Below are positions 12,478 through 21,421 of a stretch of 64,000 bases of DNA, one piece after another. The notes beneath the pieces are model-generated. The model was given only the letters and a program-made list of their open reading frames with translations. It ran no database searches and was not told where the DNA came from. The stretch lies in assembly GCF_000293885.2 (NCBI RefSeq), contig NZ_CP010945.1:248001-312000 (forward strand). The letters run 5' to 3'. The stretch's first letter is position 1. Every line of letters begins with the position of its first letter. The position numbers and the translations under genes are program-made. Source of the DNA: Pseudomonas fluorescens NCIMB 11764. GTDB taxonomy: Bacteria > Pseudomonadota > Gammaproteobacteria > Pseudomonadales > Pseudomonadaceae.

Positions 12478-13083
12478 ATGATCAAACGCAATTTGCTGGT
12501 GATGGGCCTTGCGGTCCTGTTGAGCGCCTGCGGTTTCCAGCTGCGCGGCACCGGTACCTATGAACTCGCCTTCAAGGAACTCGACCTGAGTGCACGCAAC
12601 TCCTATGGAGAAACCGTGACCATGATGCGTCAGTTGCTGGAGAGCAGCGGCGTCAATATCCACACGGGCGCACCTTACAAACTGGTGCTGGCCGATGAGC
12701 AGGAAAGCCAGCGCATCCTCAGTTATGCGGGCGCCGGTCGTACTGGCGAGTACCAGGTCACTACAGTACTCAACTACGACATCCGTGGTGAGCACAATCT
12801 TGCGCTGCTGAGCGACAAGCTCGAAGTGCAGAAAGTCTTTATCCACGACGGCAACAACCTGGTGGGTTCCGATCAGGAGGCCACCGATGCTCGCAAGGAG
12901 ATCCGACGCGAACTGGTACAACGCATGATGTTGCGCTTGCAGCAACTGTCGCCGGCCCAGCTGGATCAGTTGCAACAGACCGCCGAGGCCAAGGCCAAGG
13001 CTGAAGCTGCGGCACTGGAAGCCGCACAGAAGGCTGAAGCGGAAACGCCGCGTCAGTCGCCTATCGAAATCCCGCAGCAGTAA
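12478..13083 (+). CDS. lptE: LPS-assembly lipoprotein LptE
   Basis: This outer-membrane lipoprotein plugs the LptD barrel in the complex that inserts lipopolysaccharide into the outer leaflet. It has 201 residues. The signal sequence ends in lipobox LSAC with modified C18, followed by the family motif GFQLRG. The body matches LptE (YELAFKELDLSARN). The last 45 residues form an Ala/Glu/Lys/Gln-rich tail (QTAEAKAKAEAAALEAAQKA), longer than in E. coli and low in complexity. A position directly after leuS is the universal context. Confidence 0.95.
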   Translation: MIKRNLLVMGLAVLLSACGFQLRGTGTYELAFKELDLSARNSYGETVTMMRQLLESSGVNIHTGAPYKLVLADEQESQRILSYAGAGRTGEYQVTTVLNYDIRGEHNLALLSDKLEVQKVFIHDGNNLVGSDQEATDARKEIRRELVQRMMLRLQQLSPAQLDQLQQTAEAKAKAEAAALEAAQKAEAETPRQSPIEIPQQ

Positions 13084-13088
13084 GACTT

Positions 13089-13110
13089 ACGGGGCGCTCA
13101 GGCGCCCCGT
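13089..13110 (+). other. Intercistronic hairpin lptE-holA
   Basis: ACGGGGCGC and GCGCCCCGT form a perfect 9-bp stem around TCAG, with only TTCG after it. It begins 6 bp after the lptE stop codon and ends 13 bp before holA. Confidence 0.45.
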
Positions 13111-13122
13111 TCGCCCTCTCTT

Positions 13123-14160
13123 ATGAAACTCGCCCCCGCCCAACTCGCCAAACACTTGCAAGGTGCTCTCGCGCCGGTCTACGTCATCAGTGGCGACGAC
13201 CCGTTGCTGTGCCAGGAAGCCGCTGACGCCATTCGTGCCGCCGCTCGCCAACAGGGTTTCGACGAACGCCAAGTGTTTGCCGCCGACGCCAGTTTCGACT
13301 GGGGCACGTTGCTGCAGGCCGGCGCAAGCATGTCGTTGTTCGCTGAAAAACGCCTGCTGGAGCTGCGTCTGCCGTCCGGCAAACCCGGTGACAAAGGGGC
13401 GGCCGCGTTTATCGAATACTGCTCGCGACCAGCTGAAGACACCGTGTTGCTGATCAGCCTGCCGAAACTCGATGGCAGTGCGCAGAAAACCAAGTGGGGC
13501 AAGGCGCTGGTCGAAGGCCAGCACACTCAGTTCGTGCAAATCTGGCCGGTGGATGCCAACCAGTTGCCGAGCTGGATCCGCCAGCGCTTGTCCCAGGCCG
13601 GGCTCTCCGCCAGCCAGGACGCCGTCGAGCTGATCGCCGCGCGCGTCGAAGGCAATCTGCTGGCCGCCGCCCAGGAAATCGAAAAGCTCAAGCTGATGGC
13701 CGAAGGCGGCCAGATCACCGTCGAGACCGTACAAGCGGCGGTAGCCGACAGTGCGCGCTTCGATGTCTTCGGCTTGACCGATGCGATTCTCAACGGTGAA
13801 GCAGCGCATGCCCTGCGTATGCTCGAAGGCTTGCGCGGTGAAGGCGTCGAGCCGCCGGTGATTCTCTGGGCCCTGGCCCGTGAACTGCGCCTGCTCGCCA
13901 ACCTGTCGCTGCAATACAGTCAGGGCGTGCCGCTGGACAAAGCCTTCAGCTCTGCCCGACCGCCGGTCTGGGACAAACGCAAACCGCTGATGAGCAAAGC
14001 CCTGCAACGCTACTCGGCACAACGCTGGGCGCAGCTGTTGCTGGAAGCACAGCGGATTGACGCACAGATCAAAGGCCAGGCTGCGGGTTCGCCGTGGATG
14101 AGTCTGAGTCGGTTGTCGCTGTTGATGGCCGGGCAAAGATTGTCGTTGCCAGCGGAGTAA
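13123..14160 (+). CDS. holA: DNA polymerase III delta subunit
   Basis: The clamp-loader subunit that opens the beta clamp. It has 345 residues. The N-terminus (MKLAPAQLAKHLQGALAPVYVISGDDPLL) and the central DAVELIAARVEGNLLAAAQEIEKL are typical of HolA. Its place after lptE is conserved in gammaproteobacteria. An arm-rich C-terminal collar domain (SPWMSLSRLSLLMAGQ) ends the protein. Nothing unusual. Confidence 0.96.
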   Translation: MKLAPAQLAKHLQGALAPVYVISGDDPLLCQEAADAIRAAARQQGFDERQVFAADASFDWGTLLQAGASMSLFAEKRLLELRLPSGKPGDKGAAAFIEYCSRPAEDTVLLISLPKLDGSAQKTKWGKALVEGQHTQFVQIWPVDANQLPSWIRQRLSQAGLSASQDAVELIAARVEGNLLAAAQEIEKLKLMAEGGQITVETVQAAVADSARFDVFGLTDAILNGEAAHALRMLEGLRGEGVEPPVILWALARELRLLANLSLQYSQGVPLDKAFSSARPPVWDKRKPLMSKALQRYSAQRWAQLLLEAQRIDAQIKGQAAGSPWMSLSRLSLLMAGQRLSLPAE

Positions 14161-14272
14161 GATCAAAAGATCCTGCTTCCTACACAAAACACATCCATTT
14201 GCACTGTAGACAGAACCCCAACTTCGGCAGATGATTTCCCCCGCAACCCCCACTCACTTGCGAGAAATCATC

Positions 14273-14437
14273 ATGAGCAAAAAGCCATCTAAAAATGGCC
14301 CCAACAAGGCCAAATCCATCATCGCCCAGCCACTGTTCCGCAGCCGTCAGGAACGAGCCGGCAAGGGCAAAGGCAGCTACCGCCGCGAAGCCTTCCAGTC
14401 TGACAACTGGGAGGCTTCTTACTTTCTGGCGGCCTGA
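14273..14437 (+). CDS. arfA: Alternative ribosome-rescue factor A
   Basis: ArfA rescues ribosomes stalled on nonstop mRNA by recruiting RF2, as a backup to tmRNA-SmpB. The 54-residue protein has the family core PLFRSRQERAGKGKGSYRR at about residues 20-38 and the C-terminal SDNWEASYFLAA. The basic tail that enters the empty mRNA channel is RQERAGKGKGSYRR. A strong hairpin lies inside the coding sequence near its end, as in enterobacterial arfA. This suggests that active protein is made from truncated mRNA when tmRNA fails. It stands alone between holA and a transglycosylase. Confidence 0.93.
   Translation: MSKKPSKNGPNKAKSIIAQPLFRSRQERAGKGKGSYRREAFQSDNWEASYFLAA
14387..14418 (+). promoter_or_regulatory. 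Intragenic hairpin in arfA
   Basis: A 13-bp stem (14387-14399 with 14406-14418, one G-U pair) closes a six-base loop, CTGACA. It covers about codons 39-49 of arfA, ending 16 bp before the stop codon. In E. coli arfA a comparable stem is cut by RNase III or terminates transcription, giving nonstop mRNA. The same role is inferred here. Confidence 0.8.
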
Positions 14438-14499
14438 AAGGCAAGCCAGCGCTCAACATGTTAAGGTCTGCACCTGATTCGTATTCCCTGGACCCGTGC

Positions 14500-15822
14500 A
14501 TGCCCTTTTGTATTTCCCGTCGTTGGCACCTGCGCCAATTGATAGCTGCCTCCAGCCTCGTTCTGCTTGTCGCCTGCGCGGAAAAACCGACCGCCGCCGA
14601 CGCCCAACCGCTTCAGACCCTTCCCGTCGCGACAGCCCCTGCGGTGATCCCGCCCGTGGTGCCGACCGGAGAAAATCTCGACATCCTGCCGACCCAGACC
14701 TTCGCCGAATGGCAGGCGGGTTTTCGCAAGGATGCCCTGGCCGCCGGCATCCGCGCCGACCTGTTTGATCGCGCCTTCGCCAATGTCAGCCTGGACACCA
14801 GCGTAATCCGTGCCGACCGCAGCCAGCCGGAGTTTTCCCGCCCGGTGTGGGAATACCTCGACGGCGCCCTGTCGCCGCTGCGTGTGCGCAAAGGCCAGGC
14901 ACTGGTCAACCAATACGCCGACATCCTGCAAAGCATCGAACAACGCTACGGCGTCGATCGTCAGGCGCTGGTCGCGGTGTGGGGCATGGAAAGTAACTTC
15001 GGCCAGTTTCAGGGCAGCAAGTCGGTGATCAACTCCCTGGCGACCCTGGCCTACGAAGGCCGGCGCCCTGGTTTCGCCCATGCGCAATTGATCGCGGCCC
15101 TGCAGATCCTGCAACAGGGTGATATCGAGCCGGAGCAGATGCTCGGTTCCTGGGCCGGCGCCATGGGCCAGACCCAGTTCATCCCGACCACCTACAACAC
15201 CCATGCCGTGGACTTCGATGGCGACGGTCGCCGCGACATCTGGGGCAGCTCCGCCGACGCCCTGGCCTCGACCGCCCACTACCTGCAAAGCTCTGGCTGG
15301 CAAAAAGGTCAGCCGTGGGGCTTTGAAGTTCAGCTACCGGGGAGCTTCAACTACGTGCTGGCTGATGGCACGATCCGCAAGACTGTCGCCGAATGGCGGC
15401 AACTGGGCGTGACGCTGCCTAACGGCGGACAGGTTCCAGCGGGCTCCGAATACCTGTCCGCGGCGCTGTTGCTGCCGGCGGGTTACCGCGGCCCGGCATT
15501 CCTGGTGCTCGACAACTTCCGTGCGATCCTCAAGTACAACAACTCTTCGTCCTATGCGCTGGCGGTCAGTTTGTTGTCCGAACGTTTCAACGGCGCGGGT
15601 CTGATCAACGGCACCTGGCCCAAGGATGATTTGCCGCTGAGCCGTACCGAGCGGATCGAGCTGCAAAACCTGCTGAGCGCCCAGAAATACGATGCAGGCA
15701 CCGCCGACGGCATCATTGGTGCCAACACCCGCAAGGCGATTCGCAGTGCGCAGCAGTCGTTTGGCTGGCCGGCGGATGGGTATCCGACGCACAAGTTGCT
15801 CGAAGGCCTGCGTAACCGCTAA
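14500..15822 (+). CDS. Lytic murein transglycosylase, MltB-type, with peptidoglycan-binding domain
   Basis: A 440-residue lipoprotein. The signal ends in LLVAC with lipidated C26. After a proline/threonine-rich linker comes the SLT_2 (MltB-like) domain. Its catalytic glutamate is E164 in VWGMESNFGQFQG, and it contains the family segment WAGAMGQTQFIPTTYN. The last 60 residues form a PG_binding_1 domain (QNLLSAQKYDAGTADGIIGANTRKAI). It would cleave glycan strands to 1,6-anhydro ends from the outer membrane. The ATG at 14500 was preferred to an upstream frame start at 14458 because it begins a good signal peptide. A second MltB relative lies at 21421. Confidence 0.9.
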   Translation: MPFCISRRWHLRQLIAASSLVLLVACAEKPTAADAQPLQTLPVATAPAVIPPVVPTGENLDILPTQTFAEWQAGFRKDALAAGIRADLFDRAFANVSLDTSVIRADRSQPEFSRPVWEYLDGALSPLRVRKGQALVNQYADILQSIEQRYGVDRQALVAVWGMESNFGQFQGSKSVINSLATLAYEGRRPGFAHAQLIAALQILQQGDIEPEQMLGSWAGAMGQTQFIPTTYNTHAVDFDGDGRRDIWGSSADALASTAHYLQSSGWQKGQPWGFEVQLPGSFNYVLADGTIRKTVAEWRQLGVTLPNGGQVPAGSEYLSAALLLPAGYRGPAFLVLDNFRAILKYNNSSSYALAVSLLSERFNGAGLINGTWPKDDLPLSRTERIELQNLLSAQKYDAGTADGIIGANTRKAIRSAQQSFGWPADGYPTHKLLEGLRNR

Positions 15823-15828
15823 AAACAA

Positions 15829-15901
15829 AAGATCGCAGCCTTCGGCTGCTCCTACAGGGTTTTGCGTTCACCTGTAGGAGCTGCCGAAGGCTGCGATCTT
15901 T
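15829..15901. repeat. REP doublet, class B, likely bidirectional terminator
   Basis: AAGATCGCAGCCTTCGGC (from 15829) is inverted at GCCGAAGGCTGCGATCTT (to 15900). The pair CCTACAGG / CCTGTAGG sits inside. Runs of A before and T after make it a plausible terminator for the convergent transglycosylase and ldcA genes. Confidence 0.85.
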
Positions 15902-15917
15902 TTTGTAGCCCCGCTAC

Positions 15918-16865
15918 TTACCTGACTACCACATCCTGCTCCAGCACCAATTCCTTGCTCCCCGCATCCAGCCTCACCAACGCCCCCAGCGGCAACGTCA
16001 GGTTCGGATCGCAATGCCCGCTGCGCCACCCCGACAGCACCGGTATCCGCAACGGCTCAAAGGTCTGCTTGAGCAAACGCTCCAGCGCGACCGTATCGAC
16101 CCCCGCCACATCCCCTACCAGAACCCCGCGCAGCTTGCCCAGCGTGCCGGCCAGACGCAGATGAGTCAGCAGCCGGTCAATCCGATACAACGGCTCGTTG
16201 ATGTCCTCGATAAACAGAATGACGCCCTCGGCATCGATTTCATAAGGCGTGCCCATGGTCGCGGCAATCATCGCCAGATTGCCTCCCAACAAGCGCCCGT
16301 GAGCGATACCAGGCTCGATGGTCGTCAACGGATAGGCTACCGGGTGCGCCAGCACGCTGCCCGCCTTCACCTGCCCTCTGAGCATGTTGAAAAACGAAGC
16401 CTCGGTAGGCTTTTGCTTGTCACCCAACAGATCGGCATTGAGCAACGGACCATGAAAGGTCACGAACCCCGCATAACGGCTGATCGCCAGGTGCAGCGCC
16501 GTGATATCGCTGTAGCCGATGAACGGCTTGGCGTTGTTTTGCAGCAACTCGAAATCGATGCGGTCGAGCAAACGCGGTGTGCCGTAACCGCCGCGCAGAC
16601 AAATGATTGCATCGACCTCACAGTCGGCGAACGCCGCGTGCAAGTCATTGAGGCGCACATCGTCGCTGCCGGCCAGGTAGCCGTCCTGCTCGTAGACACC
16701 GGGAAAAATTCGCAGCGCGTAACCGCGAGCCCGCATCCAGGCCACGGCTTTGTCGGTGTCCAGGGCTGCAGGGCCGGCAGGCGCGATTACGCCGATCAGC
16801 CCTTCCCGGGGCAACGCCGGCACCGGCGTATGTGGAAACAGTGTGTGGGTCGGTCGAACGGTCAT
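15918..16865 (-). CDS. ldcA: Muramoyltetrapeptide (LD-) carboxypeptidase, S66 family
   Basis: A cytosolic serine peptidase that removes the terminal D-Ala from murein tetrapeptides during recycling. It has 315 residues. The nucleophile is S119 in FIGYSDITALH. The Glu and His of the S66 triad are expected in LFIEDINEPLYRIDR and GWRSGHCDPN. RGGYGTPRLLD lies just before the nucleophile. No signal peptide is present, which fits cytosolic recycling. It works in the same pathway as mpl at 36717. Confidence 0.93.
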   Translation of the reverse strand: MTVRPTHTLFPHTPVPALPREGLIGVIAPAGPAALDTDKAVAWMRARGYALRIFPGVYEQDGYLAGSDDVRLNDLHAAFADCEVDAIICLRGGYGTPRLLDRIDFELLQNNAKPFIGYSDITALHLAISRYAGFVTFHGPLLNADLLGDKQKPTEASFFNMLRGQVKAGSVLAHPVAYPLTTIEPGIAHGRLLGGNLAMIAATMGTPYEIDAEGVILFIEDINEPLYRIDRLLTHLRLAGTLGKLRGVLVGDVAGVDTVALERLLKQTFEPLRIPVLSGWRSGHCDPNLTLPLGALVRLDAGSKELVLEQDVVVR

Positions 16866-16987
16866 CCATGAATCTCCCTGCGCGAAATCTTCAGCACACA
16901 GTAGTCAGGAACGGGGACAAACAGAAGAGGGTCAGTCGCCCCGCAGGTCGCAGGAAAAAACGGTGATCGCCGTAGGCAAGGCGAAAA

Positions 16988-17022
16988 AATGCCCGCAAGG
17001 CCGGAAAGCCATGCGGGCATTT
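16988..17022 (-). terminator. Terminator downstream of lipA
   Basis: AATGCCCGCA at 16988-16997 pairs with TGCGGGCATT(T) at 17012-17022. An inner GGC/GCC extends the stem. On the minus strand it is followed by a run of T. It lies about 20 bp after the lipA stop codon. Confidence 0.85.
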
Positions 17023-17041
17023 TGTATTTCTCACCGCGTGA

Positions 17042-18064
17042 TCAGGACGACATCAGCTCGGCTTTAACCAGCTTCGCCTGCTCGTCGGCGTGGTACGAGG
17101 AACGTACCAGCGGGCCGGAAGCGACGTTCTTGAAGCCCATTTTGTAACCTTCCTCGGCGAACCAGGCGAAGGTGTCCGGGTGCACGAAACGCTGCACCGG
17201 CAAGTGGCTGCGGGACGGTTGCAGGTACTGGCCCAAGGTCAGCATGTCGATGTCGTGTTCACGCATGCGCTTCATGACTTCGATGACTTCTTCGTCTGTC
17301 TCGCCCAGACCCAGCATCAGGCCGGACTTGGTCGGAATGTGCGGCATCATCTGCTTGAAGCGTTGCAGCAGGGTCAGCGACCACTGGTAGTCCGAACCCG
17401 GACGCGCAGCCTTGTACAGGCGCGGCACGGTTTCCAGGTTGTGGTTGAACACATCCGGTGGCTCGGCGGCGGTGATTTCCAGCGCGACGTCCATGCGGCC
17501 ACGGTAGTCCGGAACCAGGGTTTCGAGCTGCACATTCGGCGACAGCTTGCGGATCTCGCGGATGCAGTCGGCAAAGTGCTGGGCACCGCCGTCACGCAAG
17601 TCGTCGCGGTCAACCGAGGTGATCACCACGTATTTCAGTTTCAGGTCGGCAATGGCGATGGCCAGGCTTTCCGGCTCATTGACGTCCAGTGGTTTCGGAC
17701 GGCCGTGGCCCACGTCGCAGAACGGGCAGCGACGGGTGCAGATATCGCCCATGATCATGAACGTCGCGGTGCCGCCGGAGAAGCACTCGCCCAGGTTCGG
17801 GCAGGACGCTTCTTCGCACACGCTGTGCAGCTTGTGTTTGCGCAGCAGGGCCTTGATGCGGTCGACTTCCGGGGAAACCGGGATGCGCACGCGGATCCAG
17901 TCGGGTTTCTTCGGCAGTTCGGTGGTCGGGATGATCTTCACCGGGATGCGTGCAACCTTCTCGGCGCCGCGCAGCTTGACGCCGGCTTCTACCTTGGCAC
18001 GCGGGGCCGGACGCTCGGTGACATCCAGCGTCGGGATCATGGTTTGCACTGCATCAGTAGTCAT
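17042..18064 (-). CDS. lipA: Lipoyl synthase
   Basis: A radical-SAM enzyme inserting two sulfurs into octanoyl groups on E2 and GcvH proteins. It has 340 residues. The auxiliary cluster cysteines are in [13 protein letters not shown] and the SAM-cluster motif is [13 protein letters not shown]. The C-terminal RSSY motif ([11 protein letters not shown]) carries the serine ligand of the auxiliary cluster. It follows lipB by one base on the minus strand, forming a ybeD-lipB-lipA unit ending at the terminator 16988-17022. Confidence 0.98.
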   Translation of the reverse strand: MTTDAVQTMIPTLDVTERPAPRAKVEAGVKLRGAEKVARIPVKIIPTTELPKKPDWIRVRIPVSPEVDRIKALLRKHKLHSVCEEASCPNLGECFSGGTATFMIMGDICTRRCPFCDVGHGRPKPLDVNEPESLAIAIADLKLKYVVITSVDRDDLRDGGAQHFADCIREIRKLSPNVQLETLVPDYRGRMDVALEITAAEPPDVFNHNLETVPRLYKAARPGSDYQWSLTLLQRFKQMMPHIPTKSGLMLGLGETDEEVIEVMKRMREHDIDMLTLGQYLQPSRSHLPVQRFVHPDTFAWFAEEGYKMGFKNVASGPLVRSSYHADEQAKLVKAELMSS

Positions 18065-18065
18065 A

Positions 18066-18713
18066 TCAGTCGATTCCGCCCGTTAGGGTCGTCTGCTCAG
18101 CATAGTCGAGGTGTTTGACGAGCTGCGCGCGCAGCCGGGCACTTACCTCGGCAAATTCAATCGATCCTGCGTGATCGCTCAGCTGGGTCATCGCCAGCCC
18201 GGCGTAGCCGCAGGGATTAATCCGTCGAAACGGTTCCAGGTCCATGTCCACGTTCAGGGCCAGGCCATGAAAGGAACAACCGTGGCGGATCCGCAGACCC
18301 AGGGAAGCGATTTTCGCGCCGTCGACGTAGACGCCCGGCGCATCCGGCTTCGCCGCGGCAGTGACGCCGTAACTGGCCAGCAGCTCGATCAGGCAGTGTT
18401 CCATGCGGGTGACCAGGTCACGCACGCCGAAACCGAGCTTGCGTACATCGAGCAACAGGTAGGCCACCAACTGACCGGGGCCGTGATAAGTCACCTGGCC
18501 ACCACGATCGACCTGCACCACCGGAATATCCCCTGGCAGCAACAAGTGCTCGGCCTTGCCGGCCTGGCCCTGGGTGAACACCGGTGGGTGTTCCACCAGC
18601 CAGATCTCGTCAGCGGCATCGCTACCACGCTCGTTGGTGAAGCGCTGCATGGCATGCCAGACCGGCTCGTATGCCATCTGGCCGAGGTCGCGAAAGCCCA
18701 GCGTGCCAGACAT
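18066..18713 (-). CDS. lipB: Octanoyl-ACP:protein N-octanoyltransferase
   Basis: Transfers octanoate from acyl carrier protein to lipoyl domains, the step before LipA. It has 215 residues from the ATG at 18713, which overlaps the ybeD stop as TGATG. A GTG one codon upstream is possible but less likely. Family motifs [43 protein letters not shown] (active lysine) and INPCGYAGL (active cysteine) are all present. Confidence 0.97.
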   Translation of the reverse strand: MSGTLGFRDLGQMAYEPVWHAMQRFTNERGSDAADEIWLVEHPPVFTQGQAGKAEHLLLPGDIPVVQVDRGGQVTYHGPGQLVAYLLLDVRKLGFGVRDLVTRMEHCLIELLASYGVTAAAKPDAPGVYVDGAKIASLGLRIRHGCSFHGLALNVDMDLEPFRRINPCGYAGLAMTQLSDHAGSIEFAEVSARLRAQLVKHLDYAEQTTLTGGID

Positions 18714-18988
18714 CACAGCACCATGTGCACGAAACCGGTAGCCCGCAACTCGCTGTTGATGTCGTACAGCTGTTCTTGACCGGTGGCGATGATGTGCAGC
18801 TGGATAGTCGTGTACTTGCCGTTGGTACTCTGGCGCTCGGCCAGGGTCTTGTGGTCAACGGTCGCGTGTTTCTCGAGGATCGCGATGATCTTGTCCTTGA
18901 AACCCACGCCGGTGTCGCCGATCACCTTGATCGGATAATCCGCGCAGGGGAATTCGATCTTTGGCGCATTTACTTCGGTGTCTGTCAT
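18713..18988 (-). CDS. ybeD: DUF493 family protein YbeD
   Basis: A 91-residue cytosolic protein with an ACT-like ferredoxin fold, recognised from [17 protein letters not shown] and the C-terminal [17 protein letters not shown]. Its biochemical role is not established. Its position directly before lipB is conserved from E. coli to Pseudomonas. Its stop overlaps the lipB start by one base, indicating coupling. Confidence 0.93.
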   Translation of the reverse strand: MTDTEVNAPKIEFPCADYPIKVIGDTGVGFKDKIIAILEKHATVDHKTLAERQSTNGKYTTIQLHIIATGQEQLYDINSELRATGFVHMVL

Positions 18989-19020
18989 GGCGTAACGGCC
19001 TCGTAAGCCGTGGCAACGGA

Positions 19021-19053
19021 CATGGCCCCGCTCCGGATTGGAGCGGGGCCATG
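19021..19053 (-). other. Strong hairpin between dacA and ybeD
   Basis: A perfect 14-bp stem, CATGGCCCCGCTCC with its complement, around GGATT. No T-run follows on the minus strand. It may attenuate or stabilise the dacA transcript before ybeD. Confidence 0.5.
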
Positions 19054-19068
19054 AGAGTCCACACTAAT

Positions 19069-20226
19069 TCAGTTGAACAAGCCGTAGAAGAATAGACGGA
19101 TGCTATCCCACATGCGACGGAAGATACCACCCTCGTCGACCGCGTCCAGGGCGATCAGATCAGCGCTGTGCACCACCTTGTCGTCCAGTTTCACTTCGAC
19201 TTTGCCGATCACGTCGCCCTTGGCGATTGGCGCAACCAGTTGCGGGTTCATGGTCATGCTGGCGGCGAGCTTTTTCAGCTGGCCTTTTGGCAGGGTCATG
19301 GTCAGGTCTTCAGCCAGGCCGGCCTTGACTTGATTGGTGCTGCCTTTCCAGACAGGGGCCTGGGCCAGCTCGGCGCCTTTCTGATAGAAGGTCTGGGTTT
19401 CGAAGAAACGGAAACCATAGGTCAGCAGCTTCTGGGTTTCCGATGCGCGGGCCACTTCGCTGTTGGTGCCGAACACCACCGCGATCAGGCGCATGCCATC
19501 ACGAACGGCCGAAGACACCATGCAGTAGCCGGCTTCTTCGGTGTGGCCGGTTTTCAGACCGTCAACGGTCTTGTCACGCCACAGCAGCAGGTTGCGGTTA
19601 GGTTGCTTGATGCCGTTCCAGAAGAACTCTTTCTGCGAGTAGATCGCGTAGTGAGCCGGGTCTTCGTGGATGATCGCGCGAGCCAGCACGGCCATGTCGT
19701 GGGCCGACGAGTAGTGCTCCGGGTTCGGCAGGCCGGTCGGGTTCATGAAGTGGCTGTTGGTCATGCCCAGGTCGGTCACGGTTTTGTTCATCATGTCGGC
19801 GAAAGCGTCTTCGCTGCCGGCGATGTGCTCGGAGAGCGCAACACTGGCGTCGTTGCCCGACTGAATGATGATGCCGTGCAGCAGGTCGCTGACCGTCACT
19901 TGCGAACCGACCTTGATGAACATCCGCGAACCGCCGGTGCGCCAGGCGTTTTCGCTGACGGTCACCGGATCGTTTTCGCCGATCTGGCCACGACGGATTT
20001 CCAGGGTCGCGATGTACGCGGTCATCAGCTTGGTCAGGCTGGCAGGCGGCAGACGCTGGTCACCGTTGTTCTCGACCAGCACGTTGCCGCTGCTGGCATC
20101 CATGAGCACGTAGGCTTTGGCGGCCAGTTGTGGCGGCGACGGCATCATCTCGACCGCAAAAGCGGCAGGCGAGAGGAGCAGCGGGACTAGAAGGCACAGG
20201 CGTTTGGCAAAGGTGGTGATGTTCAT
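19069..20226 (-). CDS. dacA: D-alanyl-D-alanine carboxypeptidase (PBP5/6 type)
   Basis: A periplasmic, membrane-anchored penicillin-binding protein that removes the fifth D-Ala of stem peptides. It has 385 residues with a cleavable signal ending AAFA near residue 24. Active-site motifs are SLTK (S63, K66), SGN in IIQSGNDASVAL, and KTG in KTGHTEEAGYC. A PBP5_C domain follows, and a C-terminal amphipathic anchor ends in SIRLFFYGLFN. The P. aeruginosa orthologue at this locus is called dacC. It lies 181 bp after rlpA. Confidence 0.96.
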   Translation of the reverse strand: MNITTFAKRLCLLVPLLLSPAAFAVEMMPSPPQLAAKAYVLMDASSGNVLVENNGDQRLPPASLTKLMTAYIATLEIRRGQIGENDPVTVSENAWRTGGSRMFIKVGSQVTVSDLLHGIIIQSGNDASVALSEHIAGSEDAFADMMNKTVTDLGMTNSHFMNPTGLPNPEHYSSAHDMAVLARAIIHEDPAHYAIYSQKEFFWNGIKQPNRNLLLWRDKTVDGLKTGHTEEAGYCMVSSAVRDGMRLIAVVFGTNSEVARASETQKLLTYGFRFFETQTFYQKGAELAQAPVWKGSTNQVKAGLAEDLTMTLPKGQLKKLAASMTMNPQLVAPIAKGDVIGKVEVKLDDKVVHSADLIALDAVDEGGIFRRMWDSIRLFFYGLFN

Positions 20227-20407
20227 CCGTCTCTCGAAATCGCTAATGGAAACTGCCCGAGGGCAAAACTAATCAGACAACCTTCTAACGGGTTGTCGCG
20301 TGTTCAGTCGTTCACTCAGAACCCTTGCCGGGCTTTTGTTCTTCAACGAGCCAACAACCAGGTTCACCCCTGAAACTGCAAGTGAACCGTCAATCAAGTA
20401 CTACGTA

Positions 20408-21421
20408 TTACTCGGCGGTGACCACGCTCGGCGAACCGAGATTGGCCAGGCGCACACTGTTCTGCACTTGCTGGATTTCACCCGGCGAGCCGATCGGCCC
20501 CAGGCGCACCCGATGCAGTGTCTGTTGATTGCGCACGATCGAGCTGATGAACACCGGAGCGCTCACCATCCCGCTGAGCTTCGATCTCAGGAGTTCTGCA
20601 GCGTCCGGGTTGGCGAACGCGCCCACCTGCAGATACTGGCCAGAGGCTGGTACAGAAGCGTTTTTTTTTGCATCGATCTGCACGGGCACGACGGCCGCGG
20701 CGTGTTGCTGCGGCGGTGGCGTCCATTGTTCGACCGTACCGGCCGAAGCGGTAATCGTCGGCGCGGTATTTTGCGCGACTTGCGGCTCGTTGAGCATCAA
20801 AGGTGCCGGACGGCCCTTGGCCGCCCACCATTGCTGCGGATCGATGCCTTCGACCTTGACCCGCGCAGTGCCGGTTTCGGCATAGCCGAGTTTTTTCGCC
20901 GCCGCGTAGGACAAGTCGATGATGCGGTCCGAGTAGAACGGGCCACGGTCATTGACCCGCAGGATCACGGTCTTGTTGTTGTCCAGGTTGGTCACCCGAA
21001 CGTAACTTGGCAGTGGCAAGGTCTTGTGGGCGGCACTCATGCCATACAGGTCATAGACCTCGCCGTTGGCGGTGTTCTGGCCGTGGAACTTGGTGCCATA
21101 CCAGGACGCCGTGCCCGAGGCGACGTAGGTCTTGGATTCCTGCAGCGGGAAGTAAGTCTTGCCCAGTACGGTGTACGGGTTGGCCTTGTAAGGACCGGTG
21201 TGCAGGGTCGGCGTGGCATCCGGGATGCGCGATACGTCGACATCCCACCACGGTGCGCCATCTTTGTGGGCGCGGTTGATGTCCAGCCCCGGCGCCGAGC
21301 GCACGGCGGTGGAAGAAGACTTCTGTGTCGGCGAGCGGCTGGTCGAACAACTGGCGACCAGCACCGCCAACGCGGCGAATGCCATCAGCTTCAGGGGTTT
21401 ATTCATAGGCAATGCCCGCAT
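20408..21421 (-). CDS. rlpA: Septal ring lytic transglycosylase RlpA
   Basis: A 337-residue lipoprotein with lipobox LVASC. A double-psi beta-barrel domain is in the middle (ASWYGTKFHGQNTANGEVYD; LRVNDRGPFYSDRIIDLSYAAA), and a C-terminal SPOR domain (about 260-335) targets denuded glycan at the septum. In P. aeruginosa RlpA cleaves peptide-free glycan during daughter-cell separation. Its ATG (21421) shares a base with the mltB stop. A second in-frame ATG at 21406 also fits the signal peptide. A run of A codes lysine in the linker, and the linker is Gln/Pro-rich. Confidence 0.94.
   Translation of the reverse strand: MRALPMNKPLKLMAFAALAVLVASCSTSRSPTQKSSSTAVRSAPGLDINRAHKDGAPWWDVDVSRIPDATPTLHTGPYKANPYTVLGKTYFPLQESKTYVASGTASWYGTKFHGQNTANGEVYDLYGMSAAHKTLPLPSYVRVTNLDNNKTVILRVNDRGPFYSDRIIDLSYAAAKKLGYAETGTARVKVEGIDPQQWWAAKGRPAPLMLNEPQVAQNTAPTITASAGTVEQWTPPPQQHAAAVVPVQIDAKKNASVPASGQYLQVGAFANPDAAELLRSKLSGMVSAPVFISSIVRNQQTLHRVRLGPIGSPGEIQQVQNSVRLANLGSPSVVTAE

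Noticed and set aside
15829..15901. CRISPR-like palindromic repeats
   Set aside because: The repeats are inverted doublets at gene ends, not regularly spaced direct repeats with unique spacers.
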